A stretch of 64,000 nucleotides of DNA from Cordilura impudica (lineage: Eukaryota; Arthropoda; Insecta; Diptera; Scathophagidae), in the NCBI GenBank assembly GCA_963682025.1, contig OY821517.1, positions 17,944,048 to 18,008,047 on the forward strand, in the 5' to 3' direction. A program made the position numbers and the translations under genes. Position 1 is the stretch's first letter; the number at the start of each line of letters is the position of its first letter. The notes beneath the pieces were generated by a model. The model ran no database searches. It was not told the DNA's origin and saw only the letters and a program-made list of their open reading frames with translations. Positions 42,605-53,435 of the stretch are shown here, piece by piece.

Positions 42605-43567
42605 TTTTATATTTTTTTTCAAAAATAACTCTCTCTCTTTCAAAAGTAACGGAATTTTTAACCGTTCTCTTATGCTGAAATTTCTTATAAACTGTGATTC
42701 CCCAGAAGGCGATAACAATTTTCCCGTCTTATAAGTCAGTAAATATGTTTGTTAACTTCAACTTTAAATTCACTTTTATTTTTAGAAAATTTCCTCCTAA
42801 TTAGCTAAACTTTTATTACACTACTTATGTAAACAAATCAATTACCGTATTTACTTGCATTATTAATGTTTTAATTTGTATACAAACAAAATAGTTTCAA
42901 TATTTGGAGACCTGTCAACGCGATAATCAAATGTTCATTTAAATCCCTTTTTAAATGGCCTACATTAACATTAACACACAACAACAACAACAAAAAAGTA
43001 TTATTTACTCCTACAACTTTATTAAAAACGAACCGCAAACAACCATAAGAAGACTAACCTGACAATATACAATTCCAAAACAAAGGCATCTTGACAAAGG
43101 CATCATATTTCTTATGACAACCTGCGATGGGACAAAACAATACAAATACAAATACGAGTACGAGTGCAACTACGAGTATAATACAATGAATGAACAACGA
43201 CGACGGCGGTGGCTACGACGCGAGCTAAGCAACTAGTGAGTGAGCAGAGTTTTAAAAGAAATCGTTCCTTAACAAGATTTTTATTTAGTTAAATGTTTTT
43301 GTTTATTTTTTATAATGAATACCATCAACCAAATAAGTAGTAAATTTATTATTTATAAAATTATAATTCACTTTCTTAGTGATTATCAAAAGCTCGGACA
43401 AAGGCAATACGAGCCGTAACCACTATTAATTCGTACAACAACAATTTTTTGACTGTGTAACATTAACGGCCACCTTTATAATGAAATAATGTTAACCTAC
43501 AGCAACAGAATTGTACTTATCTGGAAGATTATTTGGTTTCTTGGAATTATTAAAAAATGTTAGCATA
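42605..43567. other. unassigned 1 kb
   Basis: CAACAACAA run at 42980 and ACGAGTACGAGTGCAACTACG near 43155. No gene recognised. Confidence 0.4.
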
Positions 43568-43571
43568 TCTA

Positions 43572-44435
43572 AAGGGTGATTTTTTAAGAGCTATAGGAAA
43601 GTTTTCCAAAAAAAAAACACATAAAATTCAGAAAAATACATGAAATCTTTATTTGAATCGATAGTACGGTCCATATAATTTAATGTTTGAAGATTATTTC
43701 ATGCAAATGTTGACCGTGACTGCGCCTCAAATGTTCCATCCGCTTAGTCCAATTTTGGCATACTCTTTCAATGTTGTCTTCCAATGCGTCAATTGAAGCG
43801 GGATTGTCTGTATAGACACGAGCTTTAACATAGCCTCACAAAAAAATAGTCTAAAGGCGTTAAATCGCACGATCTAGACGGCCAATTGACCGGTCCCGAA
43901 CGTGAAATAAAATGTTCACCGAACTCGCCTCTCAATAAGTCCATTGTTGCGCGTGCTGTGTGGCATGTGGCACCGTCTTGTTGAATCCGCATGTCATGCA
44001 AGTCAAGCTCTTGCATTTTGGCCAAAAAAAAGTTGGATATCTCTCGGTAGCGCTCACCATTCATAGTTACGTTACGATTCGCATCATCTTTGAAGAAGTA
44101 CGGTCCAATGATGCCACCAGCCCATAAACCGCACCAAACTGTGACTTTTTCTGGATGCATTGGTAGCTCTTCCAATGCTTCTGGCTGATATTTATGCTTC
44201 AGTGGGTCGATTAAACTGACCATAAAATGGAAGAAGCGCGCGATGAACTTTCTTAGCAGAGCACGCATTTTGATAATAAAATTCAATAACTTGCAAGCGT
44301 TGTTCGTTTGTAAGACGATTCATGGTTAAATTATAGACCAAACTGAAGATGTTTGACAATGAAACAAAACACGAAACGTGCGTCAGCTGTTTAAACCAGT
44401 GTTGCCAAAAAGATAATAGCTAAAAAATCACCCTT
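43572..44435 (-). mobile_element. mariner-like element with internal deletion, inside HelA
   Basis: Ends AAGGGTGATTTTTTAAGAGC and its inverse, TA on both sides (43570-43571, 44436-44437). It is 864 bp; the coding region is internally deleted. Confidence 0.85.
43825..44330 (-). pseudogene. internally deleted transposase (CDLTPLDYF type)
   Basis: The minus strand begins MNRLTNEQRLQVIEFYYQNA at 44325 and runs through the first HTH (KVHRALLPFYGQFNRPTE), where it joins abruptly to QPEALEELPMHPEKVTVWCG plus LWAGGIIGPYFFKDDANR, MNGERYREISNFFLAKMQEL, RIQQDGATCHTARATMDLLR plus GEFGEHFISR, WPSRSCDLTPLDYFF. The second and third acidic catalytic residues (QQDG, PLDY) are kept. The second HTH and the first catalytic Asp (SDEAHF) lie in the deleted middle, and the C-terminus stops early. 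A typical deletion derivative that only a full-length relative could move. The N-terminus is in a different frame from the C-terminal part. Confidence 0.8.
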
Positions 44436-44792
44436 TATAATATTAATAGGCTAGGCGATTTCTTGTGACTCATGTTTTGTTCTACCGTTTTATTCCGATT
44501 TTGACCAAACGTATATTATTTCAAATGTATTTCTTTTAAGCCGATTTGCAGATTTAGAGATTTTTAAATTTTTTCCTTTATTTTGAGTAAATTGCATTTA
44601 AAATTGCTACTAACACATACATAAAATTATTAAATTTGTTAATGTGTTTGTAATAAAAATGAGTTGGTTTTTTTTTTGTGTTGATTTGTGAATTGGCTAT
44701 AATTGATTAGCATACTTTTAGTGTCTTTATTTAATGAAAAAATAAAATTTCATAGAATTTGCGCTCGAATTTCGAGGGCTGGAATCTGCTAG

Positions 44793-44994
44793 TATTAACA
44801 AATAGTTAGAAACTCAAATTAATCGATATTTTATGATAACAATTAATTCTTTCAGTATTGTAAATTCGGCTTAGAAAAACTCTGAAATTTAAAAATAAAA
44901 ATAAACAAAAAAAAAAAAAAAGAAAATGTTTCGCTATAAAAGAATAAAGGAATGTGAGAGAACAATAAAATGCATTCTTTTTCATGTGGTTTCA
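44793..44994. other. unassigned spacer
   Basis: Nothing recognised. An A-rich run near 44900. Confidence 0.35.
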
Positions 44995-46465
44995 GTTAAA
45001 TGCTTACTTGTTGATCGGATGATACGTGGTAAGCCAGTTTCTGAACAAATTTGATTTTTAATTAGTGGCAAATTCAAATCGGGAAAGATCAACCCGATCA
45101 ACCCAGATCAACAGTACAAAGTATTGTTCAAAAATATGAAAAAAGTGGGAATTATAACATACACAGGCCGATGTTTCGTGACAAAAGAGCTATATAGCTA
45201 TAGCGAGTATAAGCTAGTAAGAGTATTAAATTTGGTTATGCTGAATCTTTAATATCCTCCAACTGGCTTTTTCATTTAAATAAATATCTGGACTTATTCC
45301 AATATTTATAAAAAATGTAAACAAAATATTTGAAAAAGTAAACAAATTGAAGAACTTACTACTAAACTATCACAACAAACACACTGAATTTATAGCATTT
45401 TTTATAGGTGTCTCCCTATTTTAGGTCATATTTCGGAACAATGCTACTCGATTTACCCCATTTTAAATAACAACCTGCTTGATTTAATGGCAAATAATAT
45501 TATCCTTAGTTTACCCAGGTAGCTAATTTATTTTGTGAATGAGTGTGATTTCAACAGATAGACACATAGCCAAACGAACGGACATCGCTGTAGCGACTCG
45601 AGTTGTTATAAGGATCAAGAATATGTATTCTTTATTGAGTCGCAAATTCATTTTTCGATGCGTTACAAACTGATATATACCCCGAAGCACTGTTAGAGAC
45701 ATAGCTTCAAAGTAGTCTGAAACAATTGAAAAATCGCAAAACTTGGATGGACGCGTCAGCGAATGAAACATATAGGTTATGGTTTCTATAAAGTAACATT
45801 TACTTGATGTTGCGAAAATAATTTATTAAAATTTAATTCTTTTTAAGTCAAAGAAAAGTCCTTGCTTAAAAGGAAATACGTTCCTGGGAACAAGGGTAAT
45901 GGGACACTATTTTTTAGCAATAAATCTAAGTTTAACGTCGATGTTTAAAAAGCACTGTGAAGTTATCAGCTAGCCTTATGGTATGGGAATGCATGTCCTC
46001 AAGGGGTATCGGTCAGCTCCGTAAATGCGGAAAATATATTAATATATTGTAAGCAAACCTCTTCCATCAGTACAAAAGATAGTCGTCTGCGGTAAATATG
46101 TATTCTTTCACTACGGCTCCAAGAATATGGAATTGATGTTCTGGATTGGCCATCATCTAGCCCAGACCTCAACCCAATTATCAATCTGTTGGATCTCATG
46201 AAGAGGAAGTAACGAAAAGAACCACGTCTTACTCTTAACAGTTTGAAATCCAAAATTCAGGAAACTTCGGACTTTATTCCATCTGAAGGGTGTAATACCA
46301 AAATGATTAGAAACTGTTTTAAAAGCAATTATGCACTGAACGAATTATAGTGATTAAATATTTTTTATAAAATATAATAAACTATCGGTTAATTAGAATA
46401 TTTTAAAACATTGTGTCATAATATGTGCACATATTTTTATGAATTTAAAAAGTATGAAATAATCT
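44995..46465 (+). pseudogene. Tc1-like transposase relic split by family B
   Basis: N-terminal HTH at 45005-45180 (DRMIRGKPVSEQI-like, STVQSIVQKYEKSGNYN, RPMFRDKRA). Family B interrupts at about 45200-45690. Then KKSPCLKGNTFLGTRVMGHY plus FLAINLSLTSM (45850-45950; the first catalytic Asp would be in FSDESKFN, here FSNKSKFN), LRLQEYGIDVLDWPSSSPDL plus NPIINLLDLMKRK. The catalytic Glu of PIENLW is Ile. SEGCNTKMIRNCFKSNYAL ends it. It is the same family as 54360-56360: they share the GTGTCATAATAT...GCACATATTT 3' flank and the CGTGACAAAAGA block. Inactive. Confidence 0.65.
45200..45690 (+). repeat. family B repeat inside the Tc1 relic
   Basis: CTAGTAAGAGTATTAAATTT, palindrome-like GGTTATGCTGAATC, TATCCTCCAACTGG, then GGACATCGCTGTAGCGACTC plus GAGTTGTTATAAGGATCAAG and ATATATACCCCGAAGCACTG. 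Confidence 0.7.
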
Positions 46466-48767
46466 TTCCAGAAAGTACAATATTTGTGGCGTATTAGACA
46501 TTATTTCGTAAAATGTATTGTCTTGAACAATGGTGCCCAAGCCCCATGCACTTAATGCACTTCTGTTTTTGTAAAAGCACGTAGGCGTAGGCAGAGCATT
46601 CTGATACACATACAACAGCAATTAGCACCAAGCAACACAAAATACACGAACTGTTTTTTCTTTTTCGTTTTTTTTTTTGTTTTTTCTTGGTTATACGAAA
46701 GAGAAAGCAACAACACTTTCGAATGCTTTGTTGGTACACATTAACGACCGAGATATTCAATGTAGATTTTATTGTTGTATAACGTATGATTCCATTAAAA
46801 AAATAGTTTGCAGCTGTGAATTAAAAAGTACATGGAAAAATTAGTGTAAATCTTAAGTTTAAAATTCAAATTATTACTTTAGAAAATTAGCTACATGTAT
46901 TCAGAGGAGAAGTGGGAAAGTGTTTTTTTTTTCACTTATAACTTTAAGGCTGAAGCAGAATATTTGATATGCTTTCAAATTATTCAGACTAGCACAAAAT
47001 ATATAGAAAAGGATTTTTAGACATTTCATTTCAGATAATATTTTATCTTTGTATGTATTAGTGTTTGCACTTTCATAAGAAACCTCTGGGCATGCCTGGT
47101 CTAAAACGTTGTATTAGCAAAAAAAAATTTTGGTGTACGAATTTATAGTGGTTAGGGCACGTATTTGTTATACCAACGCCTAAACATATTTAATACTGCC
47201 ATATGAGTTTATTTATTACTTTTTTTTTTGTTAATTATGTTATCAGTGTCAACAGCATTATAATAAAAGGTATAAATTTAAGAAAGTTACAATAAAAAGT
47301 TATTGACAAAAATTTTCTAATTTAGAATTTGCTTAAATTAAAATTTGCATTCAATAATCTTTTTAATTGGCACAATAACTTATAGAATAAAATTTTAATT
47401 CCGTCAAATAAAATTAATAAGCGACTATAAACTGTAATTTAATTCATTCAATTAATTAACTACAAACACATTTCTGTCAAAGTAGTGCTTCGATTCTCAT
47501 TAGTTTGATTCTCAATAGTGTATAAAATTTTACCGAACGAAATATCTACTGATTTTGGTCAACTCAGATGTGTTATTGTTTTCGCCTATCTGAATAAAAA
47601 ACTTTTTTAATTGTTTTTATTAAAAGTTTGTTTCAATTCAATTAAATTAAACTAGTTGGTGGAAAATATTTTAATTAAAACAGCTAAAATTTACAAATAT
47701 TTTTATTCAATGCCACATTTTTCTTTATAAATCAGAATTTAAACAATTTTTAAATTGAATCTCTGAATTTGTTTCTTCTTTGAATAATTTAAATAGTTAT
47801 TCCAACCGAATAGTAGGTAAAAAAATACATATTTTATTTTTTTAGTATTTTGTCTTTCAAAGCTCTGCAAGTGTGTAAACAAACACTTAACTATAAAAAA
47901 AGCCACAAAATCAACTTAAAGAAGCAAGAAAAAAATTGAAGAAAAAAAATAACCATAAATGTTATTAAAATACATTATAAAACCACAAACAACAACAGCA
48001 ACAACATCAACAACTCGCCAACAACCATAATAATAATAATGATGGTTTATAAAATGCCAATAAACAAGGAATTTTCACAGCATGTGGGTGCTACAAAGGA
48101 ATAGACCAAAAAATTACAATGCAGGAAAATAGCAACACTTGTCAAAAACACAAAAACCCCAAAGCGGTAAAAGCGGCATAGTCCACAATAACCAAACAGA
48201 AATCTTGATAAAAACGTCTAACAAACACACTTAAAAGATTTCATTTAAGAAGATTTCATATTAATGGATTTTTTTTGTAGAAGCTTCTGTTGATTGATTT
48301 TCTATTTTAAGGATTTTAAATACTGTTACCATTTAGTTTTAAGCTTTATTGTAAACAAATCATTAACACCCTTATCAATCATATTATTTTATTTCGAAAG
48401 GTTACACGATGCCAGGGAAGGTATAGGGGAAGTATACTTAGCCATAGAAACGTTTACATTTTTGAGAATTTTTTTATTTAAAAAACTTAAATAACCCTCA
48501 ACATTTATCGAATATACGCGTATTTCGCTATTTTACACTCCGATCCTCAGTTGAGAATTTTAAGTTCTGTGTAATTTTACTTGCACTGAAAACTTAATTA
48601 TTGCGAAAAGAAAAAGAAAATTTTGAATTTAACAATTTTGTGAATTGACACAAATATAATTTTAATTGACAAAGCACTATTGGCCATATATTACGTTATT
48701 GAATCAATTTACTTTTTTAATAAATTTTTTAATTAAGTAAAACAAGTTAATGCCTGAATTTGAGCTG
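46466..48767. other. 2.3 kb AT-rich, no supportable gene
   Basis: Contains the first copy of local repeat X (47436-47700) and CAACAACA simple repeats near 47990-48015. An 88-codon minus frame (46494-46760) has a lysine run and cysteines but no known motif; not called. Confidence 0.4.
47436..47700 (+). repeat. local repeat X, copy 1
   Basis: CAATTAATTAACTACAAACA, TTCTCATTAGTTTGATTCTC, then AACTTTTTTAATTGTTTTT, the order seen in copies 2 and 3. Most diverged of the three. Confidence 0.6.
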
Positions 48768-48967
48768 TAATTTTAATTAATATTTTAATCAATTCAATTA
48801 ATTAACAACAAGCACATTTATTTTTAAGTAATATTTTTATTCTCATTAGTTTGATTTTTCAATACCGAATAAAATTTGATTTTTAAAAACCAAACTATAT
48901 ACTTCTTTTAATTACAGCTGACACAACAACTCTTGCAGAGCATATATAACTTTTCTGAAACATGTAT
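48768..48967 (+). repeat. local repeat X, copy 2 (left part)
   Basis: TCAATTCAATTAATTAACAA plus CAAGCACATTTATTTTTAAG and ATTCTCATTAGTTTGATTTT to CTTTTCTGAAACATGTAT. Its continuation lies after the inserted element at 51172-51321. Confidence 0.75.
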
Positions 48968-51167
48968 GGGTAATTCCATGTAAAGGTCAACTTTAGGTCC
49001 AATTTTAAAATTTTAATTTAAATAATTTTTATTGATACCATTTCAAAGAAAAGAGTTCAAATGGCATGAAAATATGAGAATAGTTTTTTTGATGTATTTT
49101 TGAATATTTTTGTAGCCCGTATTGCTCCAGTAAGAAAGGAAAAGTGTAATTAAGTAATTTTACTGCTCTCATAAGCAATGAAATTCCTACAATTTTTCCT
49201 TCCTTGATTTATGTGTTGTAGAGTAACTCTCTATCTTTAATTATGATAAGAAAATTTATTAAAAAAAAATATGTTATTTTCCTATAGCCCCTAAAATAAT
49301 TATAGAATGCATGTCATGTCTGTCACAAAAAACTAAGTTTTTAGTTTTTTACAATATGTATTGGTTGTATGAAGACTTAAACAAAATTTGTAGAACAAAT
49401 CAGATATCTAAGCAAAAAGAAAAGAATTTAAAATTTGTCATGTCTGTCACATTTGTCACACTTGTCATGTAAATTAAAAATTTTCTATGACCAAAGAAAA
49501 ATTGATTATTATATTATTTTTCAATCATTCAGCCCTTACTATTTAATATTAAATTTAGGTGGCAACATTACAGAAATTTCAACACCTGAACAACTCAACG
49601 CTTTCTAATTTAAGTGATATTATTGTTCTTATATACACATCAGAAATTTTTGTAAAAAGCAAACACTCAGGTCTTTTAAATGATATATTGAGCCTGTTAG
49701 AAAAACAGCTGAAATATTTCTTGTGGCATGTTTATGTGAAACATATACAAGCTAAAACCTTCAAAAACTTAAAGAAAAATCTACCATACGGTACACTTTT
49801 AATCCAAGTGGATTTTAGCGAAAATTTTTGGCATGCATATCAGGATGAAATTCAATCTGCACAAAAGTTAGTGCTGTTCCTTATGTCGTCGTATCTGATT
49901 ATTTACAACACGATAAGTATGCAGTTATTGTTTTCAATAATGTACATAGTAATTGAGAGCTTTATGAAAAAACACCCAGAGTATAAAATAGTGAGATTCG
50001 AGTTTAAATCTGATGGAACTTCTCAGCACTTCAAACAAAAATATACTCTATGATTATAAATAAACTTCCAACAGCCTGGCATTTCTCAGCAACCTCGCAT
50101 GGGGAAAGATGCATTGATGCATTGATTAGGTGGCACAGTCAAACGCAGAGTACGGGATGCTATCCGAGCCAGATATTTAGATCCCAGAACCTCAGCAGAA
50201 TTCGCTATAGATGCAAACACATATTGTCCAGGGATTAACATATTATATACTTCGGAAAAAAGTATATTAGAAATAAGAGATAATCTTGACAAGACATGGC
50301 CATTCGAAAATCATGAAATAAAAGGAATGCTAGTTACACGAAGTGCCCTTTGTTCACGATCACGTTCCCATGGCTAAGTCTTCTACAGCCTCACATCTGA
50401 TTTTAAAACAGGAAAGTGTGTAACCGAATGTGAAATAAATTCTACCATGCCAGCTCTCACAAATCCAGACAATTATTTGCAGTGTGGCCAGTGGGTGACA
50501 GTTATGTATAACAACCAGAAGTTTCATGGGCTGATAATAGAGATTTCGAAAGGATAGTTCAAGATAAAATGTTTGGAGCAAACTACATCTAGGCAGTATA
50601 AGTTTGAATCTGATTACAATGCTGTGTGGTATAAAAGAGAGGAGAATAATCGCTCCTACTTTGGTGAACTCCCGCGATTTTTATAAGCTTTCTAGAAATA
50701 AATATCAATTTATTTATAATATTAACTAATGAAAACTGCTGTCACAAACATAATTACATGTTTTAATCATTGTAATTGATTTTTAAAAAAATCAGAAGCG
50801 TCATGTATGTCACAAAGCAGTATCATGTCTGTCACATTACAAAAAACTTCTTTTTACTATAATTTATTTTAGAATTCATGTTTTTATATGCTTTATAAAT
50901 AAACTAGCTCTTATATTAACTATAAACAACTGTTTCTTATTTGTTATACAAATAACTTCAGAGTTTTTCTCTGTTTTACAAACATCCTCTAAAATTATGT
51001 CTGTTTTTTTCGTGTCTGTCACGACTGCTTTTTGTCGCCAATTTGCAGTAAATATGTTGTTCAGGTCCGTCTGCATAATTTTGTATATGAACAATAAAAA
51101 ATTTTTAATGTATAATATTGGTTTAGAAAGATCTCTGAATGTCATGTCTGTTACTATGGAATTAGCC
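48968..51167 (+). mobile_element. 2.2 kb DNA transposon with 4-bp target duplication (possible Sola)
   Basis: Left end GGGTAATTCCATG; right end (inverse) GGCTAATTCCATAG. GTAT flanks both sides (48964-48967, 51168-51171). A subterminal motif TCATGTCTGTCACA recurs near 49313, 49437 and 50810, with variants at 50738, 50797, 51012 and 51139, clustered at both ends and absent from the middle, as for transposase-binding sites. It encodes the ORF relic at 49559-50640. A 4-bp duplication and the protein motifs fit the Sola superfamily as I remember it, but this is uncertain. Confidence 0.65.
49559..50640 (+). pseudogene. transposase-like protein with VDFSEN, SDG and TSHG motifs
   Basis: The longest intact frame runs 164 codons (49559-50053). 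It shows WHVYVKHIQAKTFKNLKK (about residues 56-73), LIQVDFSENFW with Asp 85, DEIQSAQ, VRFEFKSDGTSQHFKQKYTL with Asp 152. After a frameshift at about 50045 it continues AWHFSATSHGERCIDALI (family ATSHGKG-VDG-GG), then DAIRARYLDPRTSAEFAI, NILYTSEKSILEIRDNLD, and a tail with CGQWVTVMYNNQKFHGLI and a stop near 50640. Multi-copy arthropod proteins with Q-DF-EN, F-SDG, and F-A(T/G)HGKG--DG--G blocks have three spaced acidic residues like a DDE/D nuclease. I infer transposase. Inactivated by frameshifts and by loss of the KG...G residues. Confidence 0.65.
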
Positions 51168-51171
51168 GTAT

Positions 51172-51321
51172 GTGAAAGTTTTTGTTTTAATATCATTTAA
51201 TATCACGCCAAATCAATTTTCAACACAAAATTTTTATTGATTTACCTTTCAAATTCAAAAACTTTTTTAATTGTTTTGTTTAAAAATTTCTTTAAAATTA
51301 ATTGAAATTTTCAATTAATAA
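51172..51321 (+). repeat. local repeat X, copy 2 (right part)
   Basis: TCACGCCAAATCAATTTTCA plus ACACAAAATTTTTATTG, AACTTTTTTAATTGTTTTG, TTGAAATTTTCAATTAATAA, up to the HelA insertion point. Confidence 0.65.
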
Positions 51322-51701
51322 TCTATAATATTAATAGGCTAGGCGATTTCTTGTGACCGATGTTTTGTTCTACCGTTTTATCCCGATTTTGACCAAACGT
51401 ATATTATCTGAAAGGTATTTCTTTTTAACCGATTTGCAGATTTATAGATTATTAAATTCTTTCATTTATTTTGAGTAAATTGCATTTAAAGTTGCTACTA
51501 ACACATACATACAATTATACAATGCTATGTGTGTGGTTATTAAATTTGTTAACGTGTTTGTAATAAAAATGAGTTTGTTTTCTGTGTTGATTTGTGATAT
51601 AATTGCTATAATTGATTAGCATACTTTTAGGGTCTTTACTTAATGAAAAAATAAAATTTCTTAGAATTTGCGTTCGAATTTCGAGGGCTGGAATCTGCTT
51701 G
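51322..51701 (+). mobile_element. Helitron-like HelA, copy 5
   Basis: TCTATAATATTAATAGGC after an A, to GAATCTGCTTG (CTTG rather than CTAG) before a T. The matching unfilled site TTCAATTAATAA|TTTTAATAA lies at 51883/51884 in repeat X copy 3. Confidence 0.88.
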
Positions 51702-51900
51702 TTTTAATTAATATTTTAATTAATTCAATTAATTAACAACAAGCACATTTATTTTTAAGTTATATTTTTATTCTCATTAGTTTGATTTTCACTAGAGATA
51801 ACTTTTCTGAAACATATATCGCGCCAGATTAATTTTTAACACAAAAAATTTCTTTAAAATTAATTTACATTTTCAATTAATAATTTTAATAATATTGTAA
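51702..51900 (+). repeat. local repeat X, copy 3, with empty Helitron site
   Basis: Nearly identical to copy 2 (TTCAATTAATTAACAACAAG plus CACATTTATTTTTAAGT), continuing CTTTTCTGAAACATATATC, CGCGCCAGATTAATTTTTAA and TTTTCAATTAATAATTTTAA without either inserted element. Confidence 0.8.
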
Positions 51901-52450
51901 TTGAAAAAATACATATCCAAATGTTATTAATACTATGTGGTGAGGGTACAATAGGTTTGTGCTGACGTTTGTAACTATCGAAAATGTTTGACCTAAACCC
52001 ATCTTTTATTACACCGATCTATTCAGAATCACTTTCTAAGTCGATTATCCGATATTCGCCCGTCTGTCTGTCTATCTGTCTGTCTATAACCAAACTATAG
52101 GTCACAAATATTAATATATTGATGAAATTTTGTATTCAGACTTTCATCGATCATAGGATGATCACTATTGAAACTGGAGCATGTTCAGATCTAGCCCCCC
52201 TACAAATAACCCATATCAGATCGAATTTGATTATAGTAAGATTCATATTATAATATATAAGGAGTGAGATCGAAAAAGTCTTAACGAAAGTTTCGCAGCC
52301 TAACTTTTTTCAGGCATTATTTAGATTTTTACTTGATCAAGTTGTGTTTGAAAAATATGTCTGTGTTTATGTTTAATGACAACCCTGTTCATTTGCTGTT
52401 ACTTTGAATAAAATGAGTGATGAAATAGAAGTACATGCTGAAATTATTAA

Positions 52451-52928
52451 ATATTTTTAACAAAATCCAATTTGGTCCAACACAAAGAATCAAAGCTTTG
52501 CAGTCAAAATGTTTCCAATGTTATTAGAAAACACCAGGAAAACGTGAAAAATGGTAGGAATATTGGATCAGGAAGAACGAAAGGTCAAAAAATTAAGAAG
52601 CATATTGAAAAGAGCTCCCGACACATCTGGTAGAAAAGCAGTCCGGTTAGCAACGTGCTCGGACTATTTGGTGCGTATGTAGTTTCAGATTTTAGATATT
52701 TTCAACAAAATCCAATTTGGTCCAACACAAAGAATCAAAGCTTTGCAGTCAAAATGTTTCCAATGTTATTAGAAAGAACCAGGAAAACGTGAAAAATTGT
52801 AGGAATCCTGGATCAGGAAGAAAGAAAGGTCAAAAAATGAAGAAGCATATTGAAAAGAGCTCCCGACACATCTGGTAGAAAAGCAGTCCGGTTATCAACG
52901 TCCTCGGACTATTTGGTGCGTATGTAGT
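52451..52928 (+). repeat. 245-bp direct duplication
   Basis: CAACAAAATCCAATTTGGTC plus CAACACAAAGAATCAAAGC through TCGGACTATTTGGTGCGTAT plus GTAGT occurs at 52451-52682 and again at 52696-52928 with only scattered differences. Confidence 0.92.
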
Positions 52929-53062
52929 GGCAGATTTTTGCAACTAACGGGTCAAAATTTTTATGTTGATAATACTCGAGGAAATATAGAAGATAAGTTT
53001 ATGACCCAAAAGCAGAACAAATTTCCAAAAAAAAAAAAAAACGGGCTCTATAAATTCCGAAA

Positions 53063-53435
53063 TCTATAATATTAATAGGCTAGACGATTTCTTGTGACCG
53101 ATGTTTTGTTCTACCGTTTTATCCCGATTTTGACCATACGCATATTATTTAAAAGGTATTTCTTTTTAGCCGATTTGCAGATTTACAGATTTTTAAATTT
53201 TTTCCTTTATGTTGAGTAAATTGTATTTAAAGTTGCTACTAACACATACATAAAATAAATAAAATTATACAATGCTATGTGTGTCTATTAAATTTGTTAA
53301 TGTGTTTGTAATAAAAATGAGTTTGTTTTTTTGTGTTGATTTGTGAATTGGCTATAATTGATTAGCATACCTTTAGGGTTTTTATTTAATGAAAAAATAA
53401 AATTTCCTAGAATTTGCACTCGAATTTCGAGGGCT
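53063..53435 (+). mobile_element. Helitron-like HelA, copy 6, lacking its last 11 bases
   Basis: TCTATAATATTAATAGGC after an A, through CACTCGAATTTCGAGGGCT. It then leaves the family sequence before GGAATCTGCTAG. Confidence 0.8.

Larger units (their letters stand above)
43568..44792 (+). mobile_element. Helitron-like HelA, copy 4, split by a mariner-like element
   Basis: The 5' TCTA (43568-43571) follows an A. The remainder TAATATTAATAGGCTAGGCG resumes after the inserted element (44436 onward) and runs to CTCGAATTTCGAG and GGAATCTGCTAG at 44792, before a T. The inserted element duplicated the TA of TCTA. Confidence 0.85.

Noticed and set aside
46494..46760. 88-codon minus ORF with Lys run and cysteines
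   Set aside because: Low-complexity KKKQKKKRKRK from an A/T-rich run; no signal or domain pattern I can defend.
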